A stretch of 64,000 nucleotides of DNA from Pseudomonas xionganensis (GTDB taxonomy: Bacteria > Pseudomonadota > Gammaproteobacteria > Pseudomonadales > Pseudomonadaceae), in the NCBI RefSeq assembly GCF_009763245.1, contig NZ_WKJZ01000001.1, positions 1,516,180-1,580,179 on the forward strand, written 5' to 3'. Shown here piece after piece: positions 36,893 to 46,611 of this stretch; the stretch's first letter is position 1, and the number at the start of each line of letters is the position of its first letter. The notes below the pieces were generated by a model. The model was given only the letters and a program-made list of their open reading frames with translations, did no database searches and was not told where the DNA came from. The translations under genes were made by a program, and so were the position numbers.

Positions 36893-38344
36893 ATGAGCCA
36901 AGTTGTCTCCCTGTACCCCTGGAAACGTGCGCAGCACCTGGAAAGCGCCCATAACCAGCTGCTGATCGACGGGGTGAGTGCCCTTGATCTGGTCGAGCGT
37001 TATGGCTCGCCGCTGTTCGTCTATTCGGAAAGCCAGCTGCGCAAGAACGCCCGCGATATCCTGGATAACTTCCGCCGCGCGCATGCCAATACCCGGGTCT
37101 GCTTCGCCAGCAAGGCCTGCGCCAACCTAGCGGTGCTCAAGGTGTTCAAGGATTGCGGCCTGGATCTGGAGGTCAACTCCGGCGGCGAGTTCTACAAGGC
37201 GCAGATCGCCGGCTTCGCCCCGACGCAGATGGTGTTCAACGGCGTGGCCAAGCAGGTGGGCGAGCTGCGCGAGGTGATCGCTGCCGGGATCAAGGCGATC
37301 AACGTCGATTCGCTCTCGGAGCTTTCACGCATTCTCGGCGTAGCGACCGAGCTGGGCCGCCAGGCGCGGGTCAGCCTGCGCATCATCCCGGAGATCCAGG
37401 GCGGCGCCGCCGCCGGCTGGCAGACCGGCACCTCGGCCTCCAAGTTCGGCATGACCGCCGCCGAGCAGAACCAGGCCATCGAGCTGATCCTGGCCCATTC
37501 CGATGCACTCAAGCTGGTCGGCGTGCATGCCCATATCGGCACCCAGATCACCGATATCGCGGTGTATCAGGCCGAGGCGCAGTTCCTGATCGACTATGTA
37601 CGCCAGGTGGCCGAGCGCCTGCCTTACCCGCTGGAGCACCTGAACCTGGGCGGCGGCTTCCCGAAGAACTACAGCAGCGCCGAGGCCAACTTCGACAGCG
37701 TGGCGCCGCACTACCGCGCCAACTATCGCACGGCGGTGGACTTCGCCCAGCTCGCCGAACAGCTGATCAAACCGGTGTCCCAGGCCCTGGGTGAGCAGAT
37801 CGAGCTGATCGTCGAGCCGGGGCGCAGCATGGTCAGCGACACGGCCATCCTCTTGACCCGCATCGAGGCGCACAAGCAGCGCCAGGGCCGCCCGGTGTTC
37901 TATCTGGATGCCGGCTACAGTGTGCTGTTCGACCTGTATAACGGCTGGTACTTCCATATGCTCAACGCCTCCCGCGCGGAGGATAGGGACACGCAGCACT
38001 GCCGCATGGCCGGGCCGCTGTGTGACAGCAGCGACACCTACTACGACATCGAGGGCGAGGGCGCGGTGGCGGACCTGATCGCCGAAGAGCCGGCGCTGGC
38101 CGAGCATCGCGCGGTGCTGGAACAGGTGCTGGTGCACCAGCCCAACCTGCGCGAGCTGCCGGCGGCCACCGCCCAGGGCGATGTGATCGCCCTGCTGGAT
38201 GTCGGCGCCTACGCCCTGGAGATGATGAGCCAGTATTGCGGCCGTCAGTCCGCCGCCGCTGTGCTGGTGGATCTGCAACAGGGCAGCCGCCTGATTCGTC
38301 GCCGTGGCGAGTATGCCGACCTGCTGGCCCATGATCTGGACTGA
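36893..38344 (+). CDS. fold-type III PLP-dependent decarboxylase (LysA/ODC-like)
   Basis: The 483-residue product has the alanine-racemase-fold PLP site with the Schiff-base lysine in CFASKACAN (about residue 73), HIGTQITD, the glycine-rich GGGFP, the phosphate-binding EPGRSM and the active-site cysteine segment PLCDSSDTYYD. This places it with diaminopimelate, ornithine/lysine and carboxyspermidine decarboxylases; the exact substrate is not decidable. It follows a basic-amino-acid-type importer and precedes a LysR gene, so the three probably form one catabolic or polyamine-related module. Confidence 0.82.
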   Translation: MSQVVSLYPWKRAQHLESAHNQLLIDGVSALDLVERYGSPLFVYSESQLRKNARDILDNFRRAHANTRVCFASKACANLAVLKVFKDCGLDLEVNSGGEFYKAQIAGFAPTQMVFNGVAKQVGELREVIAAGIKAINVDSLSELSRILGVATELGRQARVSLRIIPEIQGGAAAGWQTGTSASKFGMTAAEQNQAIELILAHSDALKLVGVHAHIGTQITDIAVYQAEAQFLIDYVRQVAERLPYPLEHLNLGGGFPKNYSSAEANFDSVAPHYRANYRTAVDFAQLAEQLIKPVSQALGEQIELIVEPGRSMVSDTAILLTRIEAHKQRQGRPVFYLDAGYSVLFDLYNGWYFHMLNASRAEDRDTQHCRMAGPLCDSSDTYYDIEGEGAVADLIAEEPALAEHRAVLEQVLVHQPNLRELPAATAQGDVIALLDVGAYALEMMSQYCGRQSAAAVLVDLQQGSRLIRRRGEYADLLAHDLD

Positions 38345-38348
38345 GCAG

Positions 38349-38408
38349 GTAGTGTGCGCCGTGCGCACCGGCAACCCACAACCGGCTGGTGCGCACGGCG
38401 CACCCTAC
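38349..38408. repeat. GTAGGGTGCGC-type palindromic repeat, copy 4
   Basis: Left arm GTAGTGTGCGCCGTGCGCACC, right arm GGTGCGCACGGCGCACCCTAC. It lies four bases after the decarboxylase stop codon. Confidence 0.72.
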
Positions 38409-38494
38409 GCAAGCCTTGCGCCAGGGCGCGTGAAGGGTGCACTGTTGCTCCCGGAGTGGCCGAGATGACGGCCTGCCTGGGAGAACTCTCGATC

Positions 38495-39448
38495 ATGCTG
38501 TCGCCCCGCGAGCGCCTGTTGCGCAACCTGGACTGGAACCTGCTGTACACCTTTCTGGTCATCGTCGAGGAAAGCAGCATCACCGGTGCGGCGCGCAAGC
38601 TGTCGCTCAGCCAGCCCAGCGTGAGCAATGCGCTCAAGCGTCTGGAAGAGCACCTGGGCATGCGCCTGATCCAGCGCAAGAAGGGTATGTTCTCCCTCAC
38701 CGAGCAGGGCCTGCGGGTCTACGAGTACATTTCCTCGGCCGGCAGCATTATCGGCAAGATGGCCGAGCAGTATGCTGGCGAGGCCGGCGCGGTGCTCGGC
38801 GAGCTGCATATCCAGGTGGCCAGCCATGTCAGCTGCCAACCCTTTGACGACAGCCTGGCCGAGTTTCACCGCCTCTACCCCAATGTGCTGATCAGCCTCA
38901 GCTCCCAGCCCAGCGCCGACATAGTCGACGCGGTGGCCCGGGGTAGCCTGCATATTGGCATCAGCAACAAGAAGACCGCCCAGACCGGCCTGCACTTCGA
39001 CCTGCTCGGCTACGAGCAGATGGCCTTCTACTGCGGCCCGCGCCACCCGCTGTTCGGTCGCGACAACCTGACTGCCGCGGATCTGCGTGGCCTGGCCTAT
39101 GTCTCCTTTGAGAGCGACCAGCCCGGCGAGGGCCTCAGTGCGGTCAACTCGGTACGCACCGAGCAGCAGTTCTGGGGCCGCCTGGTGGCGGTGTCGCCCA
39201 ACGAGGAGGAAGTGCGCCGGCTGATTCTCGCCGGCCTCGGCTTCGGCGCCCTGACGGTGGAAGGCGCCAAACCCTTTGTGGCGCAGAAGCTGCTGTTCCA
39301 GCTGCCGCCCTACGACGAGCTGCCGGTCAACGAGGTGTACCTGGTGACCCCGGAAAACCAGCTGCTGACGGATGTGGAGCAACTGTTTATCGGCCTGCTG
39401 CGCGAGGCCTCGGTAGCGGCGGTGCGGGCGCGTTATTTCAAGGTTTGA
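38495..39448 (+). CDS. LysR-family regulator
   Basis: The 317-residue product has a LysR helix-turn-helix (SSITGAARKLSLSQPSVSNALKR) and effector domain. The ATG at 38495, with GGGAGA upstream, is preferred; an in-frame ATG at 38465 has no good ribosome-binding site. It is on the same strand as the transporter and decarboxylase genes and is the obvious candidate regulator for them. A REP pair and a bidirectional terminator follow. Confidence 0.86.
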   Translation: MLSPRERLLRNLDWNLLYTFLVIVEESSITGAARKLSLSQPSVSNALKRLEEHLGMRLIQRKKGMFSLTEQGLRVYEYISSAGSIIGKMAEQYAGEAGAVLGELHIQVASHVSCQPFDDSLAEFHRLYPNVLISLSSQPSADIVDAVARGSLHIGISNKKTAQTGLHFDLLGYEQMAFYCGPRHPLFGRDNLTAADLRGLAYVSFESDQPGEGLSAVNSVRTEQQFWGRLVAVSPNEEEVRRLILAGLGFGALTVEGAKPFVAQKLLFQLPPYDELPVNEVYLVTPENQLLTDVEQLFIGLLREASVAAVRARYFKV

Positions 39449-39468
39449 TCGGCAGGGCACAATTCCCT

Positions 39469-39535
39469 GTAGGAGCGGGCCACGCCCGCGATCTGCACGC
39501 GACCAGGCAGGTTCGCGGCCATGGGCCGCTCCTAC
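39469..39535. repeat. GTAGGAGCGGGC-type REP pair
   Basis: Inverted arms GTAGGAGCGGGC...GCCCGCGA and TTCGCGGCC...GCCGCTCCTAC: the common GTAGGAGCGG REP family of pseudomonads, in doublet form. It lies just downstream of the LysR gene. Confidence 0.8.
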
Positions 39536-39550
39536 GAGGGGGCCATAATG

Positions 39551-39582
39551 AAAAAGGCGAAGCCTGCGGGCTTCGCCTTTTT
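39551..39582. terminator. bidirectional rho-independent terminator
   Basis: AAAAAGGCGAAGCC at 39551-39564 pairs with GGCTTCGCCTTTTT at 39569-39582 around the loop TGCG. A-tract and T-tract on the two sides let it serve both the LysR gene (+) and rhlB (-), whose stop is at 39599. Confidence 0.85.
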
Positions 39583-39598
39583 CATTTCTGTTACCGGC

Positions 39599-41038
39599 TT
39601 AGTGCCTGCGCGGTACCGGCTTGAGCAGTTCATCCGGTGGCATTTCGCAGGTGATCTTGCGCCCCAGCAGTTCTTCGATGGCCGGCAGGGCATAGGCGTC
39701 GTCTTCGCCGGCGAAGCTGATCGAGGTGCCGCTGCTGCCGGCGCGGCCGGTGCGGCCGATGCGGTGCACGTAGTCGTCGGGGGTTTCCGGCAGGGTGAAG
39801 TTGATCACGTGGCTGATGGCATCGACATGGATACCACGGCCGGCCACGTCGGTGGCGACCATCACGCGGATCTTGCCTTCGCGGAAGCCTTCCAGGGCGC
39901 GGATACGCTTGTGCTGCGGCACGTCGCCGGACATCTGCACGGCGCTGACGCCGTCGCGGGTCAGGCGTTCTTCGATGCGCCGCACTTCGTCCTTGCGGTT
40001 GGCAAAGACCATCACCCGCGTCCAATCGTTCTGCGTGATCAGGTTGTACAGCAGCTTGTATTTGTCGCTGCCGGCCACGGCATAGACGTGCTGTTCCACC
40101 GTGTCGCTGGCGACGTTTTCCGGTTCGATCTCGACTATGGCCGGTTCGGTGGTCCACTGCTTGGCCAGGTTCATCACGTCGTCGGTGAAGGTGGCGGAGA
40201 ACAGCAGAGTCTGGCGCTCGCCCTTGGGCGGGGTCTGACGGATGATCTGCCGCACCTGGGGGATAAAGCCCATGTCGAGCATGCGGTCGGCTTCGTCCAA
40301 CACCATCACTTCGACCATATCCAGGTGCACTTCGCCGCGCTGGTTGAAGTCCAGCAGACGGCCCGGGGTGGCCACCAGGATGTCGCAGAAGCGCGACTCC
40401 AGCTGCTTGAGCTGTTTGTCGAAGTCCATGCCGCCAACGAACTGCATGACGTTGAGGCCGGTGTACTTGGTCAGCTCGGCGGCGTCCTTGGCGATCTGCA
40501 CCACCAGCTCGCGGGTCGGGGCGATGATCAGCGCCCGCGGCTCGCCCATATAGCGCTCTTTCGGCGGCGGGGTCTGCTGCAGCTGGGTGATGATCGAGAT
40601 CAGGAAGGCGGCGGTCTTGCCGGTGCCGGTCTGGGCCCGGCCGATGGCGTCGCGGCCGCTCAGGGTATAGCCCAGTACGCCGGCCTGGATCGGCGTGCAG
40701 TAGGGGAAGCCCAGGTCATGGATGGCATGCATCAGCTCGGGGGAGAGCTTGAAGTCGTGGAAGCGGGTCTTGCCTTCGGCCGGCTCGACCTTGAAGTCCT
40801 CCAGCTTCCAGTTGTCCACCTGCTTGGCCGGGCGTTCACGGCGCGGCTTCTTGGCTTTGCTGGCGGTCGTCTGCGCGTTGGCCTTGGGGGCGTTGTCGCG
40901 CGCTGGCTGCTGGTTGGCACGGTCGCTCGGGGAGGGTTGGTGATCAGCGCTTGCGGGTGCGGTGGCCGGGCTGACAGCCTCTGGCTGCGGGCCCTCGTCC
41001 TTGCCGAACATTTTCTTCAGTGCTTTGAGCACGGGCAT
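39599..41038 (-). CDS. rhlB: ATP-dependent RNA helicase RhlB (DEAD box)
   Basis: RNA helicase of the mRNA-degradation machinery. The 479-residue product has a low-complexity Pro/Ala/Lys N-terminal tail (about 1-75), then the Q motif with FPYCTPIQ, Walker A AQTGTGKT (135-142), DEAD box [13 protein letters not shown] and HRIGRTGR; the sequence from about residue 78 closely follows the pseudomonad RhlB pattern. It ends at a strong shared terminator. Confidence 0.9.
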   Translation of the reverse strand: MPVLKALKKMFGKDEGPQPEAVSPATAPASADHQPSPSDRANQQPARDNAPKANAQTTASKAKKPRRERPAKQVDNWKLEDFKVEPAEGKTRFHDFKLSPELMHAIHDLGFPYCTPIQAGVLGYTLSGRDAIGRAQTGTGKTAAFLISIITQLQQTPPPKERYMGEPRALIIAPTRELVVQIAKDAAELTKYTGLNVMQFVGGMDFDKQLKQLESRFCDILVATPGRLLDFNQRGEVHLDMVEVMVLDEADRMLDMGFIPQVRQIIRQTPPKGERQTLLFSATFTDDVMNLAKQWTTEPAIVEIEPENVASDTVEQHVYAVAGSDKYKLLYNLITQNDWTRVMVFANRKDEVRRIEERLTRDGVSAVQMSGDVPQHKRIRALEGFREGKIRVMVATDVAGRGIHVDAISHVINFTLPETPDDYVHRIGRTGRAGSSGTSISFAGEDDAYALPAIEELLGRKITCEMPPDELLKPVPRRH

Positions 41039-41161
41039 CTCTTCGATTGGTTAAGGAATGAACGGGCGCCAGTGTAATGCAAGAACCCGGCGCGGCGAAG
41101 TACTGCGGCTTGACAAAACGGCCAGTGTCGCGACGAGCCTGCGCCAGTGGCCGTCAATGAC

Positions 41162-42325
41162 TCATGACTCCGCGGGCAGGCTGGCGAGCAGCAGGCGTTG
41201 CACATTGCCGCCCATGATGGCGGCGATGTCCGCCTGGCTGAAGCCGGCCTGCTGCAAGCCCTGGGTCAGCAGCGGCAGGCCGGTGACGTCGAAGGGCGTA
41301 TGCACGGTGCCGTTGAAGTCCGAACCCAGGGCCACATGCTCGACGCCAACCAGCTCGGCGGTGTGGCGCATGGCGCGGACGATGGCTTCGACCGAGGTGG
41401 CGCAGACCGCCGCATCCCAGTAACCGATGCCGATCACCCCACCGGTGGCGGCGATGGCCTTGATATGGGCATCACTGAGGTTGCGCGGGCCGGGGCAGGT
41501 GCCTGCCACCCCGGTATGGGACACCAGCACGGGGCGCGTGGCCATGGCCAAGACGTCATCGATCAACGGGCGCGAGGCGTGGGCCAGATCGATCAGCATC
41601 TGTTTCTCTTCCAGGCGCCGGATCACCTGGCGGCCCAGTGGGGTCAGGCCACCCTTGTCCAGGCCATGGGCCGAGCCGCCTACTTCGTTGTCGAAAAAGT
41701 GGGTTAATCCTGCGATACGAAAGCCCGCGTCATAGAGGGCATCGACATTCTCCAGCTGGCCTTCGATCGGTTGCAGGCCCTCGGTGGCCAGCAATGCGGC
41801 AACCCGCTGCGGGTCCTGCTGCCAGGCCTGGTAGAAGGCGGCCAGATCGGCGCGGCTGCGGATCAGGCTCAGCTTGCCCTGGCTGGCGGCACTGGCCTGT
41901 TGCAGCTTGTCGGCCTGATACAGGGCGCGTTGCAGCAGGCTGTTCCAGGTTTCCCGTGGCCAGCGCTGGGCCATGGCCAGCAGGGTGATATTGTCGCTGT
42001 CGGCGGCGTTGCGCTCGTAATTCAGGCCGCGCGGGGTCTTGGTCACGGTGGAGAACACCTGCAGGGCCACGCGCCCTTCGAGCAGGCGCGGCAGGTCGGA
42101 GTGGCCGAAGTCATAGCGCTGCAGCAGGTTGCGCTCCCAGAGCAGGGCGTCGTCGTGCAGGTCGGCAATAAACAGTTGCTGGTGCAGCTGCGTGGCCGCT
42201 GTTCCGGCGCTGTAAGGCGCAGGTGTCTCGACGCTATTCATCTGGCGGTCGAGCAGGTTGGGCAGGGTAAAAAAGGCGACACCGCCCAGGGCGAGCAGCG
42301 GCAGGATCAGCAGGGTTTTGCGCAT
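41162..42325 (-). CDS. membrane-anchored M19-family dipeptidase
   Basis: The 387-residue product has an N-terminal hydrophobic anchor or signal (about 1-22) and the renal-dipeptidase (M19) metal-binding pattern: DLHDD near residue 55, a conserved Glu in LATEGLQ, LTHFFDNEV and SHTGVAG. It probably hydrolyses dipeptides or related amides in the periplasm. It stands alone upstream of rhlB on the same strand. Confidence 0.87.
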   Translation of the reverse strand: MRKTLLILPLLALGGVAFFTLPNLLDRQMNSVETPAPYSAGTAATQLHQQLFIADLHDDALLWERNLLQRYDFGHSDLPRLLEGRVALQVFSTVTKTPRGLNYERNAADSDNITLLAMAQRWPRETWNSLLQRALYQADKLQQASAASQGKLSLIRSRADLAAFYQAWQQDPQRVAALLATEGLQPIEGQLENVDALYDAGFRIAGLTHFFDNEVGGSAHGLDKGGLTPLGRQVIRRLEEKQMLIDLAHASRPLIDDVLAMATRPVLVSHTGVAGTCPGPRNLSDAHIKAIAATGGVIGIGYWDAAVCATSVEAIVRAMRHTAELVGVEHVALGSDFNGTVHTPFDVTGLPLLTQGLQQAGFSQADIAAIMGGNVQRLLLASLPAES

Positions 42326-42383
42326 GGGAGCATTCCGGGGCTTATTGTTATGCCCGGAATGTAGCAGGCGTGCGTGGATCAGG

Positions 42384-43322
42384 TCAGCAGCAGATGCGGT
42401 CGCGGCCCTGTTGCTTGGCCCGGTACAGGGCGCTGTCGGCCCGGGCGATCAGGGCATTGAGGCTGTCCTTGGCCTGCATCTGGGCCAGGCCGATGGACAG
42501 GGTGACGCCGGGCAGGACGCCGATGGGGGAGTGGAAGGCGCTGATCCGGTGCAGCGCCTGGCGCAGGCGTTCGCCGATGTGCTTGGCGTCGTCCAGGCCT
42601 TGCTCCGGAAGCAGGATGATAAATTCCTCGCCGCCATAGCGAATCAGGCTGTCCTTGGGCCGCAGCTGGTTGCTCAGGGTGTTGCTGGTCATGCACAGGG
42701 CGTAGTCGCCGGCCAGGTGGCCGTGCTGGTCGTTGTAGGCCTTGAAGTGGTCCACATCCAGCATCAGCATGGACAGCGGCTTGCCATTGAAGGCGCAGCG
42801 AGTGCTTTCCCGTTCGAAGATACGTTCCAGCCAGCGGCGGTTATAGGCGCCGGTAAGCGCATCGACATTGGCGTGTTTTTCACTGCTCTGGATCAGCGAA
42901 TTGCCCTGGCGTACCCGCTGGCAGAGCAGCTCAAGCATGTTCTGCATCAGTTCCGGGGAGTGCTGGAACAGCTTGAACAGCGATTCGCGGTGCAGGCGCA
43001 GGGCCAGGCTGGGCACGCTGGCCAGCACATAGGCCGAGGGGCACTGGTTGTCGATAAAGCTGATTTCGCCCACACATTCGCCACTGCCCAGGGTGCTCAC
43101 CGGGGCGCTGTCGAGGGAGCCGACATGCACTTCCAGCTGGCCTTCGAGCAGCAGGTAGAGGTACTGATTGCGGTTGAAGGGGGAGAGCAGGACTTCGCCC
43201 AGTTCCAGTTCGCAGGCGCGAAATTCCTTGAGCAGCAGGTTGATGCTGTCGACGGCGACATTGCTGAACAGCTTGAGGCGCTGCAGCTGCTCGGGGTCGG
43301 CCTGCCACTTGACGCTCTTCAT
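42384..43322 (-). CDS. GGDEF diguanylate cyclase with N-terminal cNMP-binding-like domain
   Basis: The 312-residue product has an N-terminal Crp-type cyclic-nucleotide-binding fold (about 20-135; LYLLLEGQLEVHVG and GECVGEISFID) and a C-terminal GGDEF domain with DALTGAYNRR and active-site GGEEF. It should make cyclic di-GMP under control of an unknown ligand. The ATG at 43322 is preferred over the upstream GTG at 43394; neither has a strong ribosome-binding site, so the N-terminus is uncertain. Confidence 0.83.
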   Translation of the reverse strand: MKSVKWQADPEQLQRLKLFSNVAVDSINLLLKEFRACELELGEVLLSPFNRNQYLYLLLEGQLEVHVGSLDSAPVSTLGSGECVGEISFIDNQCPSAYVLASVPSLALRLHRESLFKLFQHSPELMQNMLELLCQRVRQGNSLIQSSEKHANVDALTGAYNRRWLERIFERESTRCAFNGKPLSMLMLDVDHFKAYNDQHGHLAGDYALCMTSNTLSNQLRPKDSLIRYGGEEFIILLPEQGLDDAKHIGERLRQALHRISAFHSPIGVLPGVTLSIGLAQMQAKDSLNALIARADSALYRAKQQGRDRICC

Positions 43323-43510
43323 GGCGCCAACCGATGGTGCGAAGTCGAAATAAGCACGGGCATCGCTAACGCTCCCTGCATCCTGGGCGAACACCTGCAG
43401 CGACCTTATGCCCGATAATTTGTGCTGACAATCCCTCGCTGACCAGCGGCGACCAGCGGTATGTTTTTTGACGTCATGGTCACATTTTCCCGCTGGCCAT
43501 GCCTTGGATA

Positions 43511-43531
43511 GGGCACCCGGTGCGGGTGCCC
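43511..43531 (-). terminator. hairpin downstream of the acyl-CoA synthetase gene
   Basis: GGGCACCC at 43511-43518 pairs with GGGTGCCC at 43524-43531 with a five-base loop, 10 bases beyond the synthetase stop codon. No T-tract follows on the minus strand, so termination is uncertain. Confidence 0.35.
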
Positions 43532-43541
43532 GCGAGGGGGT

Positions 43542-45440
43542 TCAGGCGCCGTGCAGGATAAAACCCACCGCATAGCCACCCAGGCGCTCGGCGATGGCCG
43601 CTTCCAGGGCCGCGTCGCGCTGCGGCAGATGGATATGGGCCAGCTGGCCGGCCTGGTCGTCGCTCAGCACCTCGACGCGGATGCCGGGTGCCAGTTCGCT
43701 CAGGGCGGCCTGGTAGACCCGGGCAATGGCGTCGAAGCGCAGCGCCGGTTTGAAGGTCTTGCCCACTGCGGTCAGCGGGATGGCGTCGATGATCCAGGCA
43801 TCCTTGGGCACGGCGGCGCGCTCAGGGATATGGGCGGCGGCATGTTCCAGCAGTTCGGCTTCGCTGGCCTGCATGCCGGGCTTGAGCTGCACATAGACCA
43901 CAGGCAGTTCGCCGGCCTTGAGGTCGGGCTTGCCCACGGCGGCGGCCAGGGCCACGGCCGGGTGCTTGTGCAGCGCCTCCTCGATCATCTGCGGGTCGAT
44001 ATTGTGGCCGCCGCGGATGATCAGGTCCTTGCTGCGCCCGGTCAGCCAGACGTAGCCATCGGCATCGATGCGGCCCAGGTCGCCGGTGTTGAACCAGTCG
44101 CCGTCGACCCAGATGCCGGCGTTCTTGCTGGCCTGCAGATAGCCCTTGAATACCGTGGCGCCGCGTATGCACAGGTTGCCGATCTCGTTGACCGCTGCTT
44201 CACGCAGGTACTGGCCCTGCTCGTCGAGCACCTTGATGCTCACTTCGCAGTAGGGAATCGGCAGGCCGATGGAACCCGGGCGACGCTCCCCGGCCGGCGG
44301 GTTGGCGCAGCTGCCGCAGGTGCCTTCGGTAAGGCCGTAGCCTTCGATCAGGGTCAGGCCGGTCTTGGCCTCGAACTGGTGGATCAGCTCCACCGGCATC
44401 GGCGCGGCGCCGCACAGGGCATATTTCAGCGAGCTCAGGTCATGGCCCTCGCTGGGCACCTGCAACAGGCCGGCATAGATGGTCGGTACGCCGCTGAAGA
44501 AACTGACCTTGTGCCGCTCGATCAGCTTCCAGAAGTTGCCGATCAGATTGGGGTTGCGATAGCCCTGGGGCGTGGCCAGCAGCACTTCGGCGCCGCCGAG
44601 GAAGGCGGTCAGGCCGGTGACGATCACTCCGTTGACGTGGAACAGCGGCAGGCCGCAGAGGGTCACGTCACCCGGGCCGAAGTCGGTCACCAGGTTCATG
44701 CTGTAGGCCATGGCCACTTCGTTGCCGTGGCTGTGGGGTGCCAGCTTGGGCGTACCGGTGGTGCCACCGGTGTGAAAGTAACTGGCGATCTCGTCGGCCT
44801 GGATGATCCGGCCACTTTCCAGATGGTCGGCCGGGCAGACGGCGATGGTTTCGTCGAAATCCCGCACGCCCTCCGGCAGCGCCCCGCGTTGGGCCTTGAG
44901 GCCACTGCGCTGGGGCTCGGGGAGGAAATTGGCCATGTCCACGCAGAGGATGGCCTTGAGCTTGGGCAGCTGACCGCGCAAGGCCGCCACCTTGTCCCAC
45001 AGGTCGGTTCCGGGGAAGGGCGCCAGGGTTACCAGCAATTCAGAGTCGGAGGCTTCGATCAGCTCGGCGATATGTTCGGCGTCGAGCAGCGGGTTGATCG
45101 CATTGACGATGCCGGCCGCCTCGCCGCCCCAGATGGTGAAGTGGGTCTGCGGCAGGTTGGGCAAGAGGAAGGACACGGCCTTGCCCGGACGCAGGCCGAG
45201 GCGATGGAAGGCGTTGGCGGTCTGGGTGATCTTGCCCAGCAGCTCGGCGTAGTTCAGTCGGTAGGCTGTTTCGTCCGCCGTGCCCTGCAGGATAAAGGAC
45301 AGTGCCGGGGCATCCGGCTGGGCCGCGGCCGTGCGCTGGATCAGCGCATAGGTGCTGGCGGGCAGATCGCGTGCGCTCAGGGGCGTCTGTTCGATCTGGC
45401 GGACGTCGGCAAGGCTCTTGATGGCAGGGGTGACGGACAT
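43542..45440 (-). CDS. acyl-CoA synthetase (AMP-forming)
   Basis: ANL-superfamily adenylating enzyme of 632 residues with the P-loop-like HTGGTTGTPKL, the GYGLTEG motif, WFNTGDLGRID and RSKDLIIRGGHNI. It activates a carboxylic acid as acyl-AMP and then acyl-CoA; the chain-length range cannot be read. The ATG at 45440 is used; a GTG four codons upstream is possible. A carboxylesterase gene follows upstream on the same strand, 15 bases away, suggesting a two-gene unit for ester or acyl use. Confidence 0.88.
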   Translation of the reverse strand: MSVTPAIKSLADVRQIEQTPLSARDLPASTYALIQRTAAAQPDAPALSFILQGTADETAYRLNYAELLGKITQTANAFHRLGLRPGKAVSFLLPNLPQTHFTIWGGEAAGIVNAINPLLDAEHIAELIEASDSELLVTLAPFPGTDLWDKVAALRGQLPKLKAILCVDMANFLPEPQRSGLKAQRGALPEGVRDFDETIAVCPADHLESGRIIQADEIASYFHTGGTTGTPKLAPHSHGNEVAMAYSMNLVTDFGPGDVTLCGLPLFHVNGVIVTGLTAFLGGAEVLLATPQGYRNPNLIGNFWKLIERHKVSFFSGVPTIYAGLLQVPSEGHDLSSLKYALCGAAPMPVELIHQFEAKTGLTLIEGYGLTEGTCGSCANPPAGERRPGSIGLPIPYCEVSIKVLDEQGQYLREAAVNEIGNLCIRGATVFKGYLQASKNAGIWVDGDWFNTGDLGRIDADGYVWLTGRSKDLIIRGGHNIDPQMIEEALHKHPAVALAAAVGKPDLKAGELPVVYVQLKPGMQASEAELLEHAAAHIPERAAVPKDAWIIDAIPLTAVGKTFKPALRFDAIARVYQAALSELAPGIRVEVLSDDQAGQLAHIHLPQRDAALEAAIAERLGGYAVGFILHGA

Positions 45441-45455
45441 GTTTGTTCTCACTGT

Positions 45456-46267
<812 letters not shown>

Positions 46268-46583
46268 AAGACCATGGAGACAGATGACCTTGTAGGTGCC
46301 GGTAACACGGCGATCGATCGGGGTACGCAACAGGCGGCCATGCACACAGAGGCCGGTTGTTCGTCTGGGGGGCTTTAATCCTGAGCGATAAGTCACGTGC
46401 TACCTGTCTCTGGCTCATGACATCCATGAGTGGGCGAAGCTTTGGGGTGGGATGGCAAATCCACATGGTTGGATAGCCAATCCACGACTAAACTCGCGCA
46501 ATGACCTGCTGTACTGGTTGCGGTTTTCGCTGCCGAAACCCACAACATGCCCCACAAGGGTACGGTGCAAGGGTCGAGACTCC

Positions 46584-46600
46584 AACACAACAAAAGCAAC
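46584..46600 (+). promoter_or_regulatory. A-rich Crc/Hfq-type motif at the aapJ ribosome-binding site
   Basis: AACACAACAAAAGCAAC lies directly before TGGAGG and the aapJ ATG. CA-rich stretches at this position are the targets of Hfq/Crc translational repression in pseudomonads, and aap genes are plausible targets. Confidence 0.45.
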
Positions 46601-46611
46601 TGGAGGTTTTA

